The notes: generated from the letters alone by a model not told the origin. A stretch of 64,000 bases of DNA from Iodidimonas sp. SYSU 1G8 (GCF_039655775.1 NZ_JBBYXJ010000002.1:868001-932000); one strand, 5' to 3'. Positions 15,484 through 36,465 are shown, counted from the first letter of the stretch. A program made the numbers and translations.

Positions 15484-16440
15484 ATGACCAGATTGCCGGA
15501 CTTCGAAGCCTGGGCCATCTTCGCCAAGGTGGCCGACATGGGATCGTTCTCGGCCGCCGCCAGCGATCTGGGATTGTCCAAGGCGACGGTTTCGAAGGCG
15601 GTGACCCGGCTCGAGCTCAGGCTGGGCGCGCCGCTGCTGCACCGGACGTCGCGCAAGCTGGCGCTGACCGATGGCGGCCGGGCCGCGCTGGAGCGGGCGT
15701 CGCGAATCCTCGCGGAGGGCGAGGCCGTTGAGCAGGAGATCACCGAGACCGCCGCCGTGCCGCGCGGCACGGTGAAGCTGGCGGCGCCCATGTCGTTCGG
15801 GATCGAGCATCTGGGCGATCTGTTGCCGGAATTCCTGGCGCTTTATCCGGAAGTGACCGTCGACCTGCATCTCAGCGACTACGCCATCGATCTGGTCGGG
15901 CAGGGGGTCGACGTGGCGCTGCGCATCGGCGCGCTGGCCGATTCGTCGCTGCGGGCGCGGCGCCTGTGCGCGGTGCGCCGGCCGCTGGTGGGCTCGCCCG
16001 CCTATTTCGAGCGCCATGGCTGGCCCGCCCATCCACGCGAGCTCGAATCGCACCGGGCGATCCTCTATTCGCATATCGCCTCGCCCAGCCTCTGGCAGTT
16101 CCAGCATCCGCTGCACGGCGACGTGACCGTGAAGGTCTCCGGCCAGTTGCTGACCAACAATGGCGACGTGGTCGTCCCGGCGCTGCTGGCCGGCACCGGG
16201 GTGGCGCTGCAGCCCGAGTTCCTGATCTGGCGCGAGTTGCGCGACGGCCGGCTGGTCGAGGCCTTGCCCGGCTGGCAGACCACCTCCATCGCGCTGCACG
16301 TGGTCACGCCGCCAGGAACATTGCGGCCGGCGCGAGTCACCGCGTTGATCGATTTCCTCTCGGCCCGATTCGCCCACGCGCCCTGGGCCCATGGCGGCGA
16401 CGCGGGGACGGAGGCGGCGAGCGGCCGCGTGTCGGGATGA
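15484..16440 (+). CDS. LysR-family regulator, divergent from pirin
   Basis: LysR regulator of 318 residues of the CrgA/DmlR-like type. The helix-turn-helix (about 6-63) reads [32 protein letters not shown], and the effector domain runs from about 90 to 295. The start ATG 15484 lies 105 bases from the divergent pirin start, and a purine-rich AGGAAACAGC precedes it. Pirin/LysR pairs are frequent in Proteobacteria, and control of pirin by this regulator is the simplest reading. The C-terminal 20 residues are low-complexity. Confidence 0.92.
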   Translation: MTRLPDFEAWAIFAKVADMGSFSAAASDLGLSKATVSKAVTRLELRLGAPLLHRTSRKLALTDGGRAALERASRILAEGEAVEQEITETAAVPRGTVKLAAPMSFGIEHLGDLLPEFLALYPEVTVDLHLSDYAIDLVGQGVDVALRIGALADSSLRARRLCAVRRPLVGSPAYFERHGWPAHPRELESHRAILYSHIASPSLWQFQHPLHGDVTVKVSGQLLTNNGDVVVPALLAGTGVALQPEFLIWRELRDGRLVEALPGWQTTSIALHVVTPPGTLRPARVTALIDFLSARFAHAPWAHGGDAGTEAASGRVSG

Positions 16441-16448
16441 TGAAGGAA

Positions 16449-16523
16449 TGGTGCCGGATGTCGGACTTGAACCGACGACCTACCGCTTACAAGGCGGTTG
16501 CTCTACCGCTGAGCTAATCCGGC
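16449..16523 (-). tRNA. tRNA-Thr (anticodon UGU)
   Basis: On the minus strand, GCCGGAT pairs with ATCCGGC in the acceptor stem. The anticodon stem ACCGC/GCGGT carries loop CTTGTAA (anticodon TGT), the T-arm has GTTCAAGTC, and CCA is encoded. It lies 40 bases downstream of rlmB on the same strand, so co-transcription is possible. Confidence 0.97.
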
Positions 16524-16563
16524 CGCGAACGCCGCCTTCGGATACGTCAAATTCGGCCGGTTG

Positions 16564-17295
16564 TCACGCGTCGCGCATCAGTTCGTAGAGGGCGACGGCG
16601 GCGGCGTTGGAGACGTTCAGGCTCTCGACTCGCGGCGAGATCGGCAGCCGGGCCAGGGTGCCGCACAGCTCGCGCGTCAGGTGCCGCAGGCCCTTGCCCT
16701 CGGCGCCCAGCACCAGCGCGGCGCGGCCGTCATGGGGCACGTCGCGCATCAGCGCGGGGCCTTCGGCGTCGAGACCGATGCTCAGGAAGTCGTGCTCGTG
16801 CAGTTTCTCCAGGAGGCCGGCCAGATTCTGGATCCGGATATAGGGCAGCACCTCGAACGCCCCGGCGGCGGCCTTGACCAGCACCGCGGTCTCCGGCGGC
16901 GAATGACGCCAGGTCGTGATCACCGCGCTGGCGCCGAAGGCGGCGGCCGAACGGAGAATCGCCCCCACATTGTGCGGATCGGTGACCTGGTCCAACACCA
17001 GGACCACGCGCGTCGCGTCGTCACGAAGCAGGGAATCGAGCCGGAGGTCTTCCAGCGGGTCGACGAGCAGGGCGACGCCCTGATGCACCGCATCGGCCGG
17101 CACCAGTCTGTCGATGGCGCGGCGCTCGACGATTTCGGCCTCGATCGTGGTCTCGCCGAGGGTCTGCGCGGCATTGCGCGTGGCCAGCAACCGCCGGATC
17201 CTGCGGCGCGGGTTGGCCAGGGCGGCCCGCACCGGGTGCATGCCGTAGAGCCAGTAGGCCTCCTCGTTCTGTCCGGGGCGCTTGTCGCTGTTCAT
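16564..17295 (-). CDS. rlmB: 23S rRNA (guanosine-2251)-2'-O-methyltransferase RlmB
   Basis: SpoU/TrmH-family methyltransferase of 243 residues that methylates 23S rRNA G2251 (E. coli number) in the peptidyl-transferase P-loop. An N-terminal substrate-binding domain (WLYGMHPVRAAL, about 15-85) precedes the knotted catalytic domain. The three SpoU motifs are all present: LDQVTDPHNVGAILRSA with the key N and R, LVLGAEGKGLR, and RVESLNVSNAAAVALYE. It is divergent from the tRNA-tuf operon and upstream of tRNA-Thr; the closeness of a ribosome-modifying gene to translation genes is typical in alphaproteobacteria. Confidence 0.95.
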   Translation of the reverse strand: MNSDKRPGQNEEAYWLYGMHPVRAALANPRRRIRRLLATRNAAQTLGETTIEAEIVERRAIDRLVPADAVHQGVALLVDPLEDLRLDSLLRDDATRVVLVLDQVTDPHNVGAILRSAAAFGASAVITTWRHSPPETAVLVKAAAGAFEVLPYIRIQNLAGLLEKLHEHDFLSIGLDAEGPALMRDVPHDGRAALVLGAEGKGLRHLTRELCGTLARLPISPRVESLNVSNAAAVALYELMRDA

Positions 17296-17347
17296 GGGGT
17301 GCTCTGTGAACCTTTCGTCAGGAAAAGCGGTTTAACCCCATTTGCTG

Positions 17348-17376
17348 TTGACAGGATAGGGCAAATTCCCATAGTT
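17348..17376 (+). promoter_or_regulatory. Sigma-70 promoter of the tRNA-Tyr/Gly-tuf operon
   Basis: A consensus -35 TTGACA (17348-17353) is followed after 17 bases by ATAGTT (17371-17376; CATAGT with 16). The GC-rich stretch CCCCGCACCG comes next, in discriminator position, as in stringently controlled stable-RNA promoters. tRNA-Tyr begins at 17409. Confidence 0.7.
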
Positions 17377-17408
17377 CCCCGCACCGTCTTTCGGGGCTGA
17401 CCCGTTAT

Positions 17409-17494
17409 GGAGGGATGGCCGAGCGGTCAATGGCAGCAGACTGTAAATCTGCCGGAGTAATCCTACGTAGGTTCAAATCCTACTCCCTCCACCA
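17409..17494 (+). tRNA. tRNA-Tyr (anticodon GUA)
   Basis: A class II tRNA with a long variable arm. Acceptor stem GGAGGGA/TCCCTCC, anticodon stem GCAGA/TCTGC with loop CTGTAAA (anticodon GTA), T-loop GTTCAAATC and an encoded CCA are all present. It is the first gene of the tRNA-tuf unit, as tyrU is in the enterobacterial tRNA-tufB operon. Confidence 0.97.
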
Positions 17495-17544
17495 AAGCCC
17501 CCGAAAGACCGGCACGAATCGAGGCGTCGCCATCCGGCGGCTGT

Positions 17545-17618
<74 letters not shown>

Positions 17619-17674
17619 TTGCAGGTAGGTCAGGTCAATCGCGCCCAGCCGGCGCATGAACAGAGGTCGAGCCC

Positions 17675-18865
<1,191 letters not shown>

Positions 18866-18941
18866 GATTTTTACGGGAAGCTCACGGTTGACAATCGAGC
18901 CTGCTTCACAATAGAACGTGCGGCTCGAAACAAATCATGCG

Positions 18942-18977
18942 GCACCGGGGGCGGCAAAAGCCGTCCCCGGGTGCTTT
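18942..18977 (+). terminator. Terminator-like hairpin after tuf copy 1
   Basis: GCACCGGGGGCGGC pairs imperfectly (one bulge) with GCCGTCCCCGGGTGC around AAAA and is followed by TTTAT. It separates the tRNA-tuf unit from tRNA-Trp/secE and may be only partly effective. Confidence 0.7.
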
Positions 18978-19024
18978 ATGGGCAGCGCAGGCGGCAAGCG
19001 ATTCAAGACACATAGGATGCTCCT

Positions 19025-19100
19025 AGGAGTGTAGCTCAATTGGTAGAGCACCGGTCTCCAAAACCGGGGGCTGGGGGTTCGAGCCCCTCCACTCCTGCCA
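19025..19100 (+). tRNA. tRNA-Trp (anticodon CCA)
   Basis: Acceptor stem AGGAGTG/CACTCCT, D-loop with AATTGGTAG, anticodon stem CCGGT/ACCGG with loop CTCCAAA (anticodon CCA), T-loop GTTCGAGCC, CCA encoded. Location between tuf and secE is conserved in many Proteobacteria. Confidence 0.97.
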
Positions 19101-19152
19101 CCCTATGATCTGATCGCCGGACGACGACGCAGAAACGGTACGCTGAGGCACA

Positions 19153-19350
19153 ATGGCGCGGACGACACCAGTTCAGTTCATGCGGCAGGTCCGCCAGGAA
19201 GTCTCGAAGGTGGTCACGCCTTCGCGCAAGGAGACTCTGGTGACCACGCTGATGGTGTTCATCATGGTCGCGCTCGCGTCCGTGTTCTTCCTGCTGGTGG
19301 ACATGGGCTTTGCTCAGCTCGTCAAGCTTCTCCTCCCCGGCCGCGGCTGA
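19153..19350 (+). CDS. secE: Preprotein translocase subunit SecE
   Basis: Small 65-residue SecE with an amphipathic N-terminal helix (FMRQVRQEVSKVVTPSRKE) and a single membrane span (about 31-50, LMVFIMVALASVFFLLVDMG). This is the short one-span form usual outside the enterobacteria. It clamps SecY in the Sec channel. It lies between tRNA-Trp and nusG, its universal neighbour. Confidence 0.97.
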   Translation: MARTTPVQFMRQVRQEVSKVVTPSRKETLVTTLMVFIMVALASVFFLLVDMGFAQLVKLLLPGRG

Positions 19351-19366
19351 TTGAAACGGGACCGAT

Positions 19367-19897
19367 ATGACTTCCAGGTGGTACATCATCCAGACCTATT
19401 CGAACTTCGAGAAGAAGGTCGCCGAGTCCATCAAGGAGCAGGCCGCCCTGCAGGGCATGGCTGACCTGTTCGAAGAGGTGCTCGTGCCCATGGAAGAAGT
19501 GGTCGAGGTTCGTCGTGGCCAGAAGGTCAATGCCGAGCGCAAGTTCTTCCCCGGCTACGTGCTGGCGAAGATGGAGATGACCGACGAAACCTACCATCTG
19601 GTGAAGAACATCCAGAAAGTGTCGGGTTTCCTGGGTTCGGGCAACAAGCCCATGCCGATCACGGACGCCGAGGCGAGCCGCATCCTGAACCAGGTTCAGG
19701 AAGGCATCGACCGGCCGAAGCCGTCGATCAGCTTCGAGATCGGCGAGCAGGTGCGCGTGACCGACGGTCCGTTCACCTCGTTCAACGGCCTGGTGGAAGA
19801 CGTCGACGAGGAGCGCGCCCGCCTGAAGGTGTCGGTGTCGATCTTCGGCCGCGCGACCCCGGTCGAACTGGAATACGGCCAGGTCGAAAAGACCTGA
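19367..19897 (+). CDS. nusG: Transcription termination/antitermination factor NusG
   Basis: A 176-residue NusG, 16 bases after secE. The NGN domain begins RWYIIQTYSNFEKKVAESI and contains FFPGYVLAKMEM and KVSGFLG. The KOW domain (about 124-176) shows GEQVRVTDGPFTSFNGLVEDVDEERARLKV. It binds RNA polymerase, reduces pausing and links to Rho or ribosomal S10. Confidence 0.98.
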   Translation: MTSRWYIIQTYSNFEKKVAESIKEQAALQGMADLFEEVLVPMEEVVEVRRGQKVNAERKFFPGYVLAKMEMTDETYHLVKNIQKVSGFLGSGNKPMPITDAEASRILNQVQEGIDRPKPSISFEIGEQVRVTDGPFTSFNGLVEDVDEERARLKVSVSIFGRATPVELEYGQVEKT

Positions 19898-19907
19898 CGT
19901 CGATGTG

Positions 19908-19988
19908 CGGACGCCTTGCGCGTCCGTGGTGCGGGAGGTTTGCCATGACCGGACCGCGCATCCCTGGACCGCCCTGATATGGCGGTCC
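19908..19988 (+). promoter_or_regulatory. Two hairpins in the rplK leader
   Basis: CGGACGC (19908-19914) pairs with GCGTCCG (19920-19926), and GGACCGCC (19966-19973) pairs with GGCGGTCC (19981-19988). They fill the 117-base gap between nusG and rplK, where L1 feedback control of the L11 operon acts in other bacteria. No T-run follows, so they are not simple terminators. Whether L1 binds here is not shown. Confidence 0.45.
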
Positions 19989-20014
19989 GCTCGTAACGAA
20001 AGGACGGGAGTTCC

Positions 20015-20443
20015 ATGGCGAAGAAGATTACCGGCTATATCAATCTGCAGGTCAAGGCCGGCAGCGCGACTCCGTCGCCGCCGATCGGCCCGGCGCTGGG
20101 TCAGCGCGGCGTGAACATCATGGAGTTCTGCAAGGCCTTCAACGCGGCCACGCAGGAGATCGAAAAGGGGACCCCGATCCCCGTCGTGATCACGGTGTAC
20201 GCCGACCGCAGCTTCACCTACATCACCAAGACGCCGCCCGCGTCCCACTTCCTGAAGCAGGCAGCCAAGATCAACTCGGGCTCCAAGACCCCGGGCAAGT
20301 CGACCGCCGGCTTCGTGACGCGCGACGACATCCGCACCATCGCGGAATCGAAGATGAAGAATCTGAACGCGAACGACGTGGACGCCGCGATGAAGATGAT
20401 CGAAGGCTCTGCCCGTTCCATGGGCATCGAGGTCAGGGAGTAG
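20015..20443 (+). CDS. rplK: 50S ribosomal protein L11
   Basis: 142 residues, standard length. The N-terminal proline-rich [30 protein letters not shown] and the C-terminal RNA-binding domain (about 75-142, ending ARSMGIEV) are clear. L11 forms the GTPase-associated centre on 23S rRNA with L10. Four bases separate it from rplA. Confidence 0.99.
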   Translation: MAKKITGYINLQVKAGSATPSPPIGPALGQRGVNIMEFCKAFNAATQEIEKGTPIPVVITVYADRSFTYITKTPPASHFLKQAAKINSGSKTPGKSTAGFVTRDDIRTIAESKMKNLNANDVDAAMKMIEGSARSMGIEVRE

Positions 20444-20447
20444 TCCG

Positions 20448-21143
20448 ATGGCAAAGTTGACCAAGCGTCAGAAGGACGCCCGCAAGGCCGTCGACAGCAA
20501 CAAGAGCTACTCGATCGACGAGGCCGTCGCGCTGCTGAAGCAGCACGCCAAGTCCAAGTTCGACGAGACCATCGAGGTCGCCATGAACCTGGGCGTCGAT
20601 CCGCGCCATGCCGACCAGATGGTCCGCGGCGTCGTGCTGCTGCCGAACGGCACCGGCAAGACCCTGCGCGTCGCCGTGTTCGCCAAGGACAAGAAGGCCG
20701 ATGAAGCCCGTGCCGCCGGCGCGGACGTCGTGGGCGCCGAGGACCTGGCCGAACAGGTTCAGGCCGGCAACATGAATTTCGATCGCGTCATCGCGACCCC
20801 CGACATGATGGCCCTCGTCGGCCGTCTCGGCAAGGTGCTGGGCCCGCGCGGCCTGATGCCGAACCCGAAGCTGGGCACCGTGACCCCGGACGTCGCCGCC
20901 GCCGTCAAGGCAGCCAAGGGCGGTCAGGTCGAGTTCCGCGCCGAGAAGGCCGGTATCGTGCACAGCGGCGTCGGCAAGGCGAGCTTCTCGGACGAGGCCC
21001 TGGCCCAGAACATCCGCGCGTTCGCGGATGCGGTGGTCAAGGCGAAGCCGACGGGCGCCAAGGGCACCTATGTAAAGAAGGTCTCCCTCACCTCGACCAT
21101 GGGTCCGGGGCTGAAGGTTGACGTGGCCAGCCTGACCGCCTAA
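20448..21143 (+). CDS. rplA: 50S ribosomal protein L1
   Basis: 231 residues with the signature [23 protein letters not shown] and the lid [23 protein letters not shown]1 forms the mobile stalk near the E site and represses its own operon in other bacteria by binding the rplK leader. It follows rplK by four bases. Confidence 0.99.
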   Translation: MAKLTKRQKDARKAVDSNKSYSIDEAVALLKQHAKSKFDETIEVAMNLGVDPRHADQMVRGVVLLPNGTGKTLRVAVFAKDKKADEARAAGADVVGAEDLAEQVQAGNMNFDRVIATPDMMALVGRLGKVLGPRGLMPNPKLGTVTPDVAAAVKAAKGGQVEFRAEKAGIVHSGVGKASFSDEALAQNIRAFADAVVKAKPTGAKGTYVKKVSLTSTMGPGLKVDVASLTA

Positions 21144-21149
21144 GCGCGG

Positions 21150-21471
21150 GCCGGAAGGCCGAACGAGATGTTCCGGACGCTTCGGCGTCCGGAAACAGGA
21201 CGGCGATCGTGCCGTCCGCCTGTCCAAGACCGTAGGCGCCATGAGAATGGCTTAATCGGATGCACCGGCCTGCACAGACGGGGAATCGAGACTTGAAGCT
21301 TTCGGTCCGGCCACGCCGGACCTCTCCTGGCAAGGAGGCCTCGCGGCGAGCGGCAGGTTCACGGCCCTGGGACAGGGGAACCGGGTCCAGACATCGGATG
21401 TCGATATCTGGACCTTAATGTGGGTTTGCGGAGCGGCACAAGCCAATCCGCGCTTACACTGGAGAGTGAAA
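21150..21471 (+). promoter_or_regulatory. rplJ leader with structured RNA (L10 leader candidate)
   Basis: The 328-base rplA-rplJ gap has no gene but is strongly structured. One hairpin is TTCCGGACGC (21171-21180), TTCG loop, GCGTCCGGAA (21185-21194). A second is GGACGG (21198-21203) with CCGTCC (21212-21217). The segment TGTCCAAGACCGTAGGCGCC (21221-21240) resembles the conserved kink-turn part of L10 leaders. A long hairpin next to the start pairs 21384-21391 with 21407-21414. L10-L12 autoregulation is the expected role; the family match is by memory of motif only. Confidence 0.65.
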
Positions 21472-21987
21472 GTGGACCGAGCCCAAAAGGCGGAACTGGT
21501 CACCGAACTCAAGGGTGTCTTCGAGCAGACGGGTCTCGTGGTGGTGTCTCACTACTCGGGTCTCACTGTTGCCGAAATGACAGCCTTGCGTGTGCAAATG
21601 CGCGATGTCGGTGCTCATTTCCGTGTCACGAAGAACAGGCTGACCAAGCTTGCTCTCGAGGGCACCAAGTGTGAGTCCATCGCTCATCTGTTCACCGGGC
21701 CGACGGCAATTGCCTATTCGGACGACCCCGTGGCCGCGGCCAAGGTATCGGTGGAATTCGCCAAGAAGAACGAGAAGCTGATCGTTCTTGGCGGCGTGAT
21801 GGGCGAGACGGAACTGAATGCGGACGGCGTCAAGGCCCTCGCATCGCTGCCGTCGCTGGACGAACTTCGCGGCAAGCTTGTCGGCATGATTCAGACGCCG
21901 GCAACCCGTGTGGCGGGCGTGCTTCAGGCACCCGCCGGACAGCTTGCGCGCGTCTTTGCTGCCTATGGGAAAAGCGAGGCCGCCTGA
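21472..21987 (+). CDS. rplJ: 50S ribosomal protein L10
   Basis: L10 of 171 residues. GTG 21472 is chosen because GGAG ends seven bases upstream and the protein then begins [18 protein letters not shown] as in homologues; the longer upstream frame lacks support. [17 protein letters not shown] and [12 protein letters not shown] mark the 23S-binding domain; the C-terminal helix ([14 protein letters not shown]) binds L7/L12 dimers. The long structured leader suggests translational autoregulation. Confidence 0.97.
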   Translation: MDRAQKAELVTELKGVFEQTGLVVVSHYSGLTVAEMTALRVQMRDVGAHFRVTKNRLTKLALEGTKCESIAHLFTGPTAIAYSDDPVAAAKVSVEFAKKNEKLIVLGGVMGETELNADGVKALASLPSLDELRGKLVGMIQTPATRVAGVLQAPAGQLARVFAAYGKSEAA

Positions 21988-22027
21988 TCGGTGCTTACCG
22001 ATATGGCCTTAATCTAGGAGATATAAA

Positions 22028-22402
22028 ATGGCTGACTTGCAGAAACTGGTAGACGACCTTTCGAACCTGACCGTCATCGAAGCCGCCGAACTGTCCAAGC
22101 TTCTCGAAGAGAAGTGGGGCGTTTCGGCCGCCGCTCCGGTTGCCGTTGCCGCCGCTGGCGGTGCCGCTCCGGCCGAAGCGGTTGAAGAAAAGGACACCTT
22201 CGACGTGATCCTGACCGCCGCTGGCGAGAAGAAGATCAACGTGATCAAGGAAGTCCGTGCGATCACGGGCCTTGGTCTGAAGGAAGCCAAGGACCTGGTC
22301 GAAGGCGCGCCCAAGCCCGTTAAGGAAGGCGTGAACAAGGCCGAAGCCGCTGACATCAAGAAGAAGCTTGAAGAAGCTGGCGCCACGGTCGACGTGAAGT
22401 AA
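22028..22402 (+). CDS. rplL: 50S ribosomal protein L7/L12
   Basis: 124 residues: an N-terminal dimerisation helix ([26 protein letters not shown]), an alanine-rich hinge and the C-terminal factor-binding domain ([24 protein letters not shown]). It recruits translation GTPases. An AGGAG site precedes it, and a strong hairpin terminator lies between it and rpoB, giving the expected excess of L7/L12 over RNA polymerase. Confidence 0.99.
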   Translation: MADLQKLVDDLSNLTVIEAAELSKLLEEKWGVSAAAPVAVAAAGGAAPAEAVEEKDTFDVILTAAGEKKINVIKEVRAITGLGLKEAKDLVEGAPKPVKEGVNKAEAADIKKKLEEAGATVDVK

Positions 22403-22416
22403 TTCACGTGTGAATT

Positions 22417-22456
22417 GGACAGGCTCTCCACCTGGAGAGCCTGTCCGTTTTGGTTA
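22417..22456 (+). terminator. Terminator/attenuator between rplL and rpoB
   Basis: A 13-bp perfect stem (GGACAGGCTCTCC, 22417-22429, with 22434-22446) and four-base loop is followed by GTTTTGGTTATTTT. rpoB starts 66 bases later on the same strand without an obvious new promoter, so this is likely a partial attenuator as in the E. coli rplL-rpoB gap. Confidence 0.88.
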
Positions 22457-22522
22457 TTTTAGCGATCAATCGCCTGTTATTTTCACGGGCAGCGACACAG
22501 AGCGGTCAGAGAAGGATCAAGG

Positions 22523-26617
<4,095 letters not shown>

Positions 26618-26618
26618 A

Positions 26619-31541
<4,923 letters not shown>

Positions 31542-32234
31542 AGCCGGCGAGCGTCCCGCATCGGGCGCCCAGCTTCTTCCTCGAATCGGCAATGGTACCC
31601 TGGGCGCACGCCTCCCTGGTGAACCGGCCGGGCTGACGCGATTCGGGCGATGTTCCGCGATCCCGCGGGGAGCGCGCCAAGGCGCCGGCTCGTGGGAGCC
31701 GCAGGTGGGCGCCAGAGCGTGTCCGGGGATAATTCGCGGCCCGGCGTGTAGAAAGGCGCCTATTCCGGTGATCACACGTGAAGAGGGATCGCCTGTTGTG
31801 ACAAGAGAACTGATCCTGTTGAGCTACTGCCAATAGAGTACCGCGGCCATCCAAGATGCCATTGTACGCAACACTTCCGGATGCCGGGGAAACACCTCTT
31901 CCGCGGCCGCGCGCGAAAGACACGGCGCGGCGCAACACTGCATGAAGCTGGTATTTCTGGCGATAAGGCCCGCATGCCAAAGGTGTCCATAAAGTGTTAT
32001 CTAACGCTTGACGGGGCGGCGGGGCGCTCGTATGTTCCGCGCCTCTCGAGGGTGCAGGCTGTAGGCTAATTCCTAGACGCTGCGCTGTGACAGTCCCGGT
32101 AGTGGATGTCAGCCTCCCCCATCACCCCGAGAACTGAACAGCGGCAACCGTCATGGACGAGGTGCTGTTGGTTTTGTGCTAGTTGAACGCGGCCTCGGTC
32201 GTACGCAGTTGAGTCTCGACGCTAAAGGGTAGTC
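31542..32234. other. Gene-free 693-base stretch between rpoBC and str operons
   Basis: No supported gene lies here; the short frames present have no ribosome site or recognisable product. The right part carries the rpsL promoter (32008-32036) and a leader of about 190 bases. An imperfect leader stem AACAGC (32137-32142) with GCTGTT (32164-32169) has a large loop. The left 460 bases show no terminator hairpin, tRNA or repeat that I can identify. Confidence 0.7.
32008..32036 (+). promoter_or_regulatory. Sigma-70 promoter of the str operon
   Basis: TTGACG (32008-32013), a 17-base GC-rich spacer and TATGTT (32031-32036). Transcription from about 32043 would give a leader near 190 bases before rpsL. 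Confidence 0.65.
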
Positions 32235-32606
32235 ATGCCGACGATTAACCAGTTGATCCGTAAGCCGCGCCAGCGGCCCATCAAGCGGAATAAGGTTCCG
32301 GCGCTTGAAGCATGTCCGCAGAAGCGCGGCGTGTGCACGCGTGTCTACACGACGACGCCGAAGAAGCCGAACTCGGCGCTTCGTAAGGTTGCCCGCGTCC
32401 GTCTGACCAACGGCTTCGAAGTCACCAGCTACATCCCGGGCGAAGGCCACAACCTGCAGGAGCACTCCGTTGTGCTGATCCGCGGTGGCCGCGTGAAGGA
32501 TCTTCCCGGTGTCCGCTATCACATCCTGCGCGGTGTGCTCGACACGCAGGGCGTCAAGGATCGTCGCCAGCGTCGTTCGAAGTACGGCGCGAAGCGGCCG
32601 AAGTAA
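32235..32606 (+). CDS. rpsL: 30S ribosomal protein S12
   Basis: 123 residues with the decoding-centre motif [17 protein letters not shown] and [14 protein letters not shown]43 and K88 are lysine as in streptomycin-sensitive wild types. First gene of the str operon, 12 bases before rpsG. Confidence 0.99.
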   Translation: MPTINQLIRKPRQRPIKRNKVPALEACPQKRGVCTRVYTTTPKKPNSALRKVARVRLTNGFEVTSYIPGEGHNLQEHSVVLIRGGRVKDLPGVRYHILRGVLDTQGVKDRRQRRSKYGAKRPK

Positions 32607-32618
32607 GGAGAGCAGTCA

Positions 32619-33089
32619 ATGTCGCGTCGTCGCGCTGCAGAAAAACGTGAAGTTCTCCCCGACGCCAAGTATGGCGACGTGGTGGTGTCCAAGTTCATCA
32701 ACAACCTGATGTTCCACGGCAAGAAGTCCGCCGCCGAAGACATTGTCTATGGCGCCTTCACCCGTATCGAGAAGCAGGGCAAGAACGAGCCGATCCGCGT
32801 CTTCCATGATGCGCTCGACAATGTTCGCCCGCAGATCGAGGTTCGCTCCCGCCGCGTCGGTGGTGCGACCTATCAGGTTCCGGTCGAGGTTCGTAGCGAG
32901 CGTGCTCAGGCCCTGGCGATTCGCTGGCTGATCGACGCCGCGCGCAAGCGGTCGGAGAACACGATGGAAGAGCGCCTGTTCAAGGAGCTCCTGGAAGCCA
33001 GCGACAATCGCGGCTCGTCCGTCAAGAAGCGTGAAGACACGCACCGCATGGCGGAAGCCAATCGCGCGTTCTCGCATTACCGCTGGTAG
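32619..33089 (+). CDS. rpsG: 30S ribosomal protein S7
   Basis: 156 residues, standard length, with [29 protein letters not shown] and the C-terminal [21 protein letters not shown]7 nucleates the 30S head. An AAGGAGAG site precedes it; fusA follows after 21 bases. Confidence 0.99.
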   Translation: MSRRRAAEKREVLPDAKYGDVVVSKFINNLMFHGKKSAAEDIVYGAFTRIEKQGKNEPIRVFHDALDNVRPQIEVRSRRVGGATYQVPVEVRSERAQALAIRWLIDAARKRSENTMEERLFKELLEASDNRGSSVKKREDTHRMAEANRAFSHYRW

Positions 33090-33110
33090 GCCAAGGAAGG
33101 CTGTTTCAAG

Positions 33111-35186
33111 ATGTCTCGTACTACGCAGCTCGATCGCTATCGCAACATCGGCATCATGGCGCACATTGATGCCGGCAAGACGACCACGACCGAGCGAATC
33201 CTTTACTACACCGGCCGCAGCCACAAGATCGGCGAAGTCCATGATGGCGCCGCCACCATGGATTGGATGGAGCAGGAGCAGGAACGGGGCATCACGATCA
33301 CCTCGGCCGCGACGACCTGCTTCTGGCGCGACCACCGTGTGAACATCATCGACACCCCCGGCCACGTGGACTTCACCATCGAAGTCGAGCGCAGCCTGCG
33401 CGTGCTCGATGGCGCGGTCGCGGTGTTCGACAGCGTCGCCGGCGTGGAGCCGCAGTCCGAGACCGTGTGGCGCCAGGCCGACAAGTACGGCGTGCCGCGG
33501 ATGTGCTTCATCAACAAGATGGATCGCACCGGCGCGAATTTCGAGCGGACGCTCGGCATGATTCGCGACCGTCTGGGCGCGACGGCGCTGGTCATTCAGC
33601 TGCCGGTCGGTTCGGAAAGCGACTACAAGGGCCTGATCGATCTGGTGAAGAACAAGGCCGTGATCTGGCGGGATGAGTCGCTGGGCGCCGAGTTCGACTA
33701 TGTCGACATTCCGGATGATCTCGCCGATGCCGCCGAGGCGGCGCGTCTCGAAATGATCGAGCTGGCCGTCGAACAGGATGAAGCTGCTCTCGAGGCCTAT
33801 CTCGATGGCAACGAGCCGGACGAAGAAACGCTGAAGCGCTGCATCCGCAAAGGCACCATCGCCGGCGCGTTTGTTCCGGTGTTGAACGGCACCGCGTTCA
33901 AGAACAAGGGTGTCCAGCCGCTTCTCGATGCCGTGGTCGATTTCCTGCCGTCTCCGCTGGACGTGCCGGCCTATGAAGGCCTGCTGCCCGACAGCGACGA
34001 GACCGTCCAGCGCCATGCCGACGATAGCGAGCCCTTCTCGGGTCTGGCGTTCAAGATCATGAACGATCCCTTCGTGGGCTCGCTGACCTTCGTTCGCGTG
34101 TATTCGGGCGTCGTTGAAAGCGGCACCCAGACCCTGAACTCGGTGAAGGGCAAGCGCGAGCGCGTCGGCCGCATGCTGCAGATGCACGCGAACCACCGCG
34201 AAGACGTCAAGGAAGCCCGCGCGGGCGACATCGTTGCCTTCTGCGGCCTGAAGGAAACCACCACGGGCGACACGCTGTGCGATCCCGTGAAGCCGGTGAT
34301 CCTGGAGCGCATGGAATTCCCGGAACCCGTCATCGAGGTGGCGGTGGAGCCGAAGACCAAGGCCGACCAGGAAAAGATGGGCGTCGCCCTGCACCGTCTG
34401 GCGCAGGAAGATCCGTCCTTCCGCGTGTCCGTCGATCACGAAAGCGGCCAGACCATCATCAAGGGGATGGGCGAGCTGCATCTCGAAATCATCGTCGATC
34501 GCATGCGCCGCGAGTTCAAGGTCGAGGCCAATGTGGGCGCGCCGCAGGTTGCGTATCGCGAAACCATCACCAAGCGCGCTGAAGTCGATTACACGCACAA
34601 GAAGCAGACCGGCGGTTCGGGTCAGTTCGCTCGCGTGAAGATCGTCCTCGAGCCGGGTGAGCAGGGTTCGGGCGGCGTGTTCGAGTCCACCATCGTCGGT
34701 GGCTCGGTCCCTCGCGAATATATCCCGGGTGTCGAAAAGGGTGTTCACAGCGTCGCCGAGACCGGCGTGCTGGCGGGCTTCCCGGTCATCGACTACAAGG
34801 TCCAGCTGATCGACGGCGCCTACCATGACGTCGACTCCAGCGTCCTGGCGTTCGAAATCGCGTCGCGGGCCGCGTTCCGTGAAGCGGCCCAGAAGGCCGG
34901 CATCCAGCTTCTCGAACCGATCATGGCCGTCGAGGTCGTGACCCCGGAAGATTACGTCGGCGACGTGATGGGTGACCTGAACAGCCGTCGTGGTCTCGTC
35001 GAGGGCACGGACATGCGCGGCAACGCCAACGCCATCAAGGCGTCGGTGCCGCTCGCCAACATGTTCGGTTACGTCAACACGCTGCGGTCCATGACCCAGG
35101 GCCGCGCCCAGTACACCATGCAGTTCTCGCACTACGCGCCCGTTCCGAAGGCCGTCAGTGACGAGGTTGTCGCGAAACGCGCGTAA
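33111..35186 (+). CDS. fusA: Elongation factor G
   Basis: Translocase GTPase of 691 residues. G1 is AHIDAGKT (17-24), with [35 protein letters not shown] and NKMDR. Domain IV has the SRRG loop ([11 protein letters not shown]). It is the bacterial EF-G1 type by length. tuf copy 2 follows after 26 bases. Confidence 0.99.
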   Translation: MSRTTQLDRYRNIGIMAHIDAGKTTTTERILYYTGRSHKIGEVHDGAATMDWMEQEQERGITITSAATTCFWRDHRVNIIDTPGHVDFTIEVERSLRVLDGAVAVFDSVAGVEPQSETVWRQADKYGVPRMCFINKMDRTGANFERTLGMIRDRLGATALVIQLPVGSESDYKGLIDLVKNKAVIWRDESLGAEFDYVDIPDDLADAAEAARLEMIELAVEQDEAALEAYLDGNEPDEETLKRCIRKGTIAGAFVPVLNGTAFKNKGVQPLLDAVVDFLPSPLDVPAYEGLLPDSDETVQRHADDSEPFSGLAFKIMNDPFVGSLTFVRVYSGVVESGTQTLNSVKGKRERVGRMLQMHANHREDVKEARAGDIVAFCGLKETTTGDTLCDPVKPVILERMEFPEPVIEVAVEPKTKADQEKMGVALHRLAQEDPSFRVSVDHESGQTIIKGMGELHLEIIVDRMRREFKVEANVGAPQVAYRETITKRAEVDYTHKKQTGGSGQFARVKIVLEPGEQGSGGVFESTIVGGSVPREYIPGVEKGVHSVAETGVLAGFPVIDYKVQLIDGAYHDVDSSVLAFEIASRAAFREAAQKAGIQLLEPIMAVEVVTPEDYVGDVMGDLNSRRGLVEGTDMRGNANAIKASVPLANMFGYVNTLRSMTQGRAQYTMQFSHYAPVPKAVSDEVVAKRA

Positions 35187-35212
35187 GCAGATAGAGCGGA
35201 AGGAAGACTCCC

Positions 35213-36403
<1,191 letters not shown>

Positions 36404-36416
36404 GAAAACAAGCACG

Positions 36417-36453
36417 GGCCGGTCTGGCCTTCGTCGGACCGGCCTAATTATTT
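36417..36453 (+). terminator. Possible weak terminator between tuf copy 2 and rpsJ
   Basis: GGCCGGTC (36417-36424) pairs with GACCGGCC (36437-36444) around a 12-base loop, followed by TAATTATTT. It could act as an attenuator between the str and S10 operons. Confidence 0.5.
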
Positions 36454-36465
36454 GGTGAGAGTGGC

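Noticed and set aside
31881-32069. A 62-codon plus-strand frame in the gap before rpsL
   Set aside because: It has no ribosome site or recognisable protein character and runs through the -35/-10 of the str promoter.
32137-32169. Stem AACAGC/GCTGTT in the rpsL leader as a regulatory hairpin
   Set aside because: Six base pairs around a 21-base loop is weak and could be chance.
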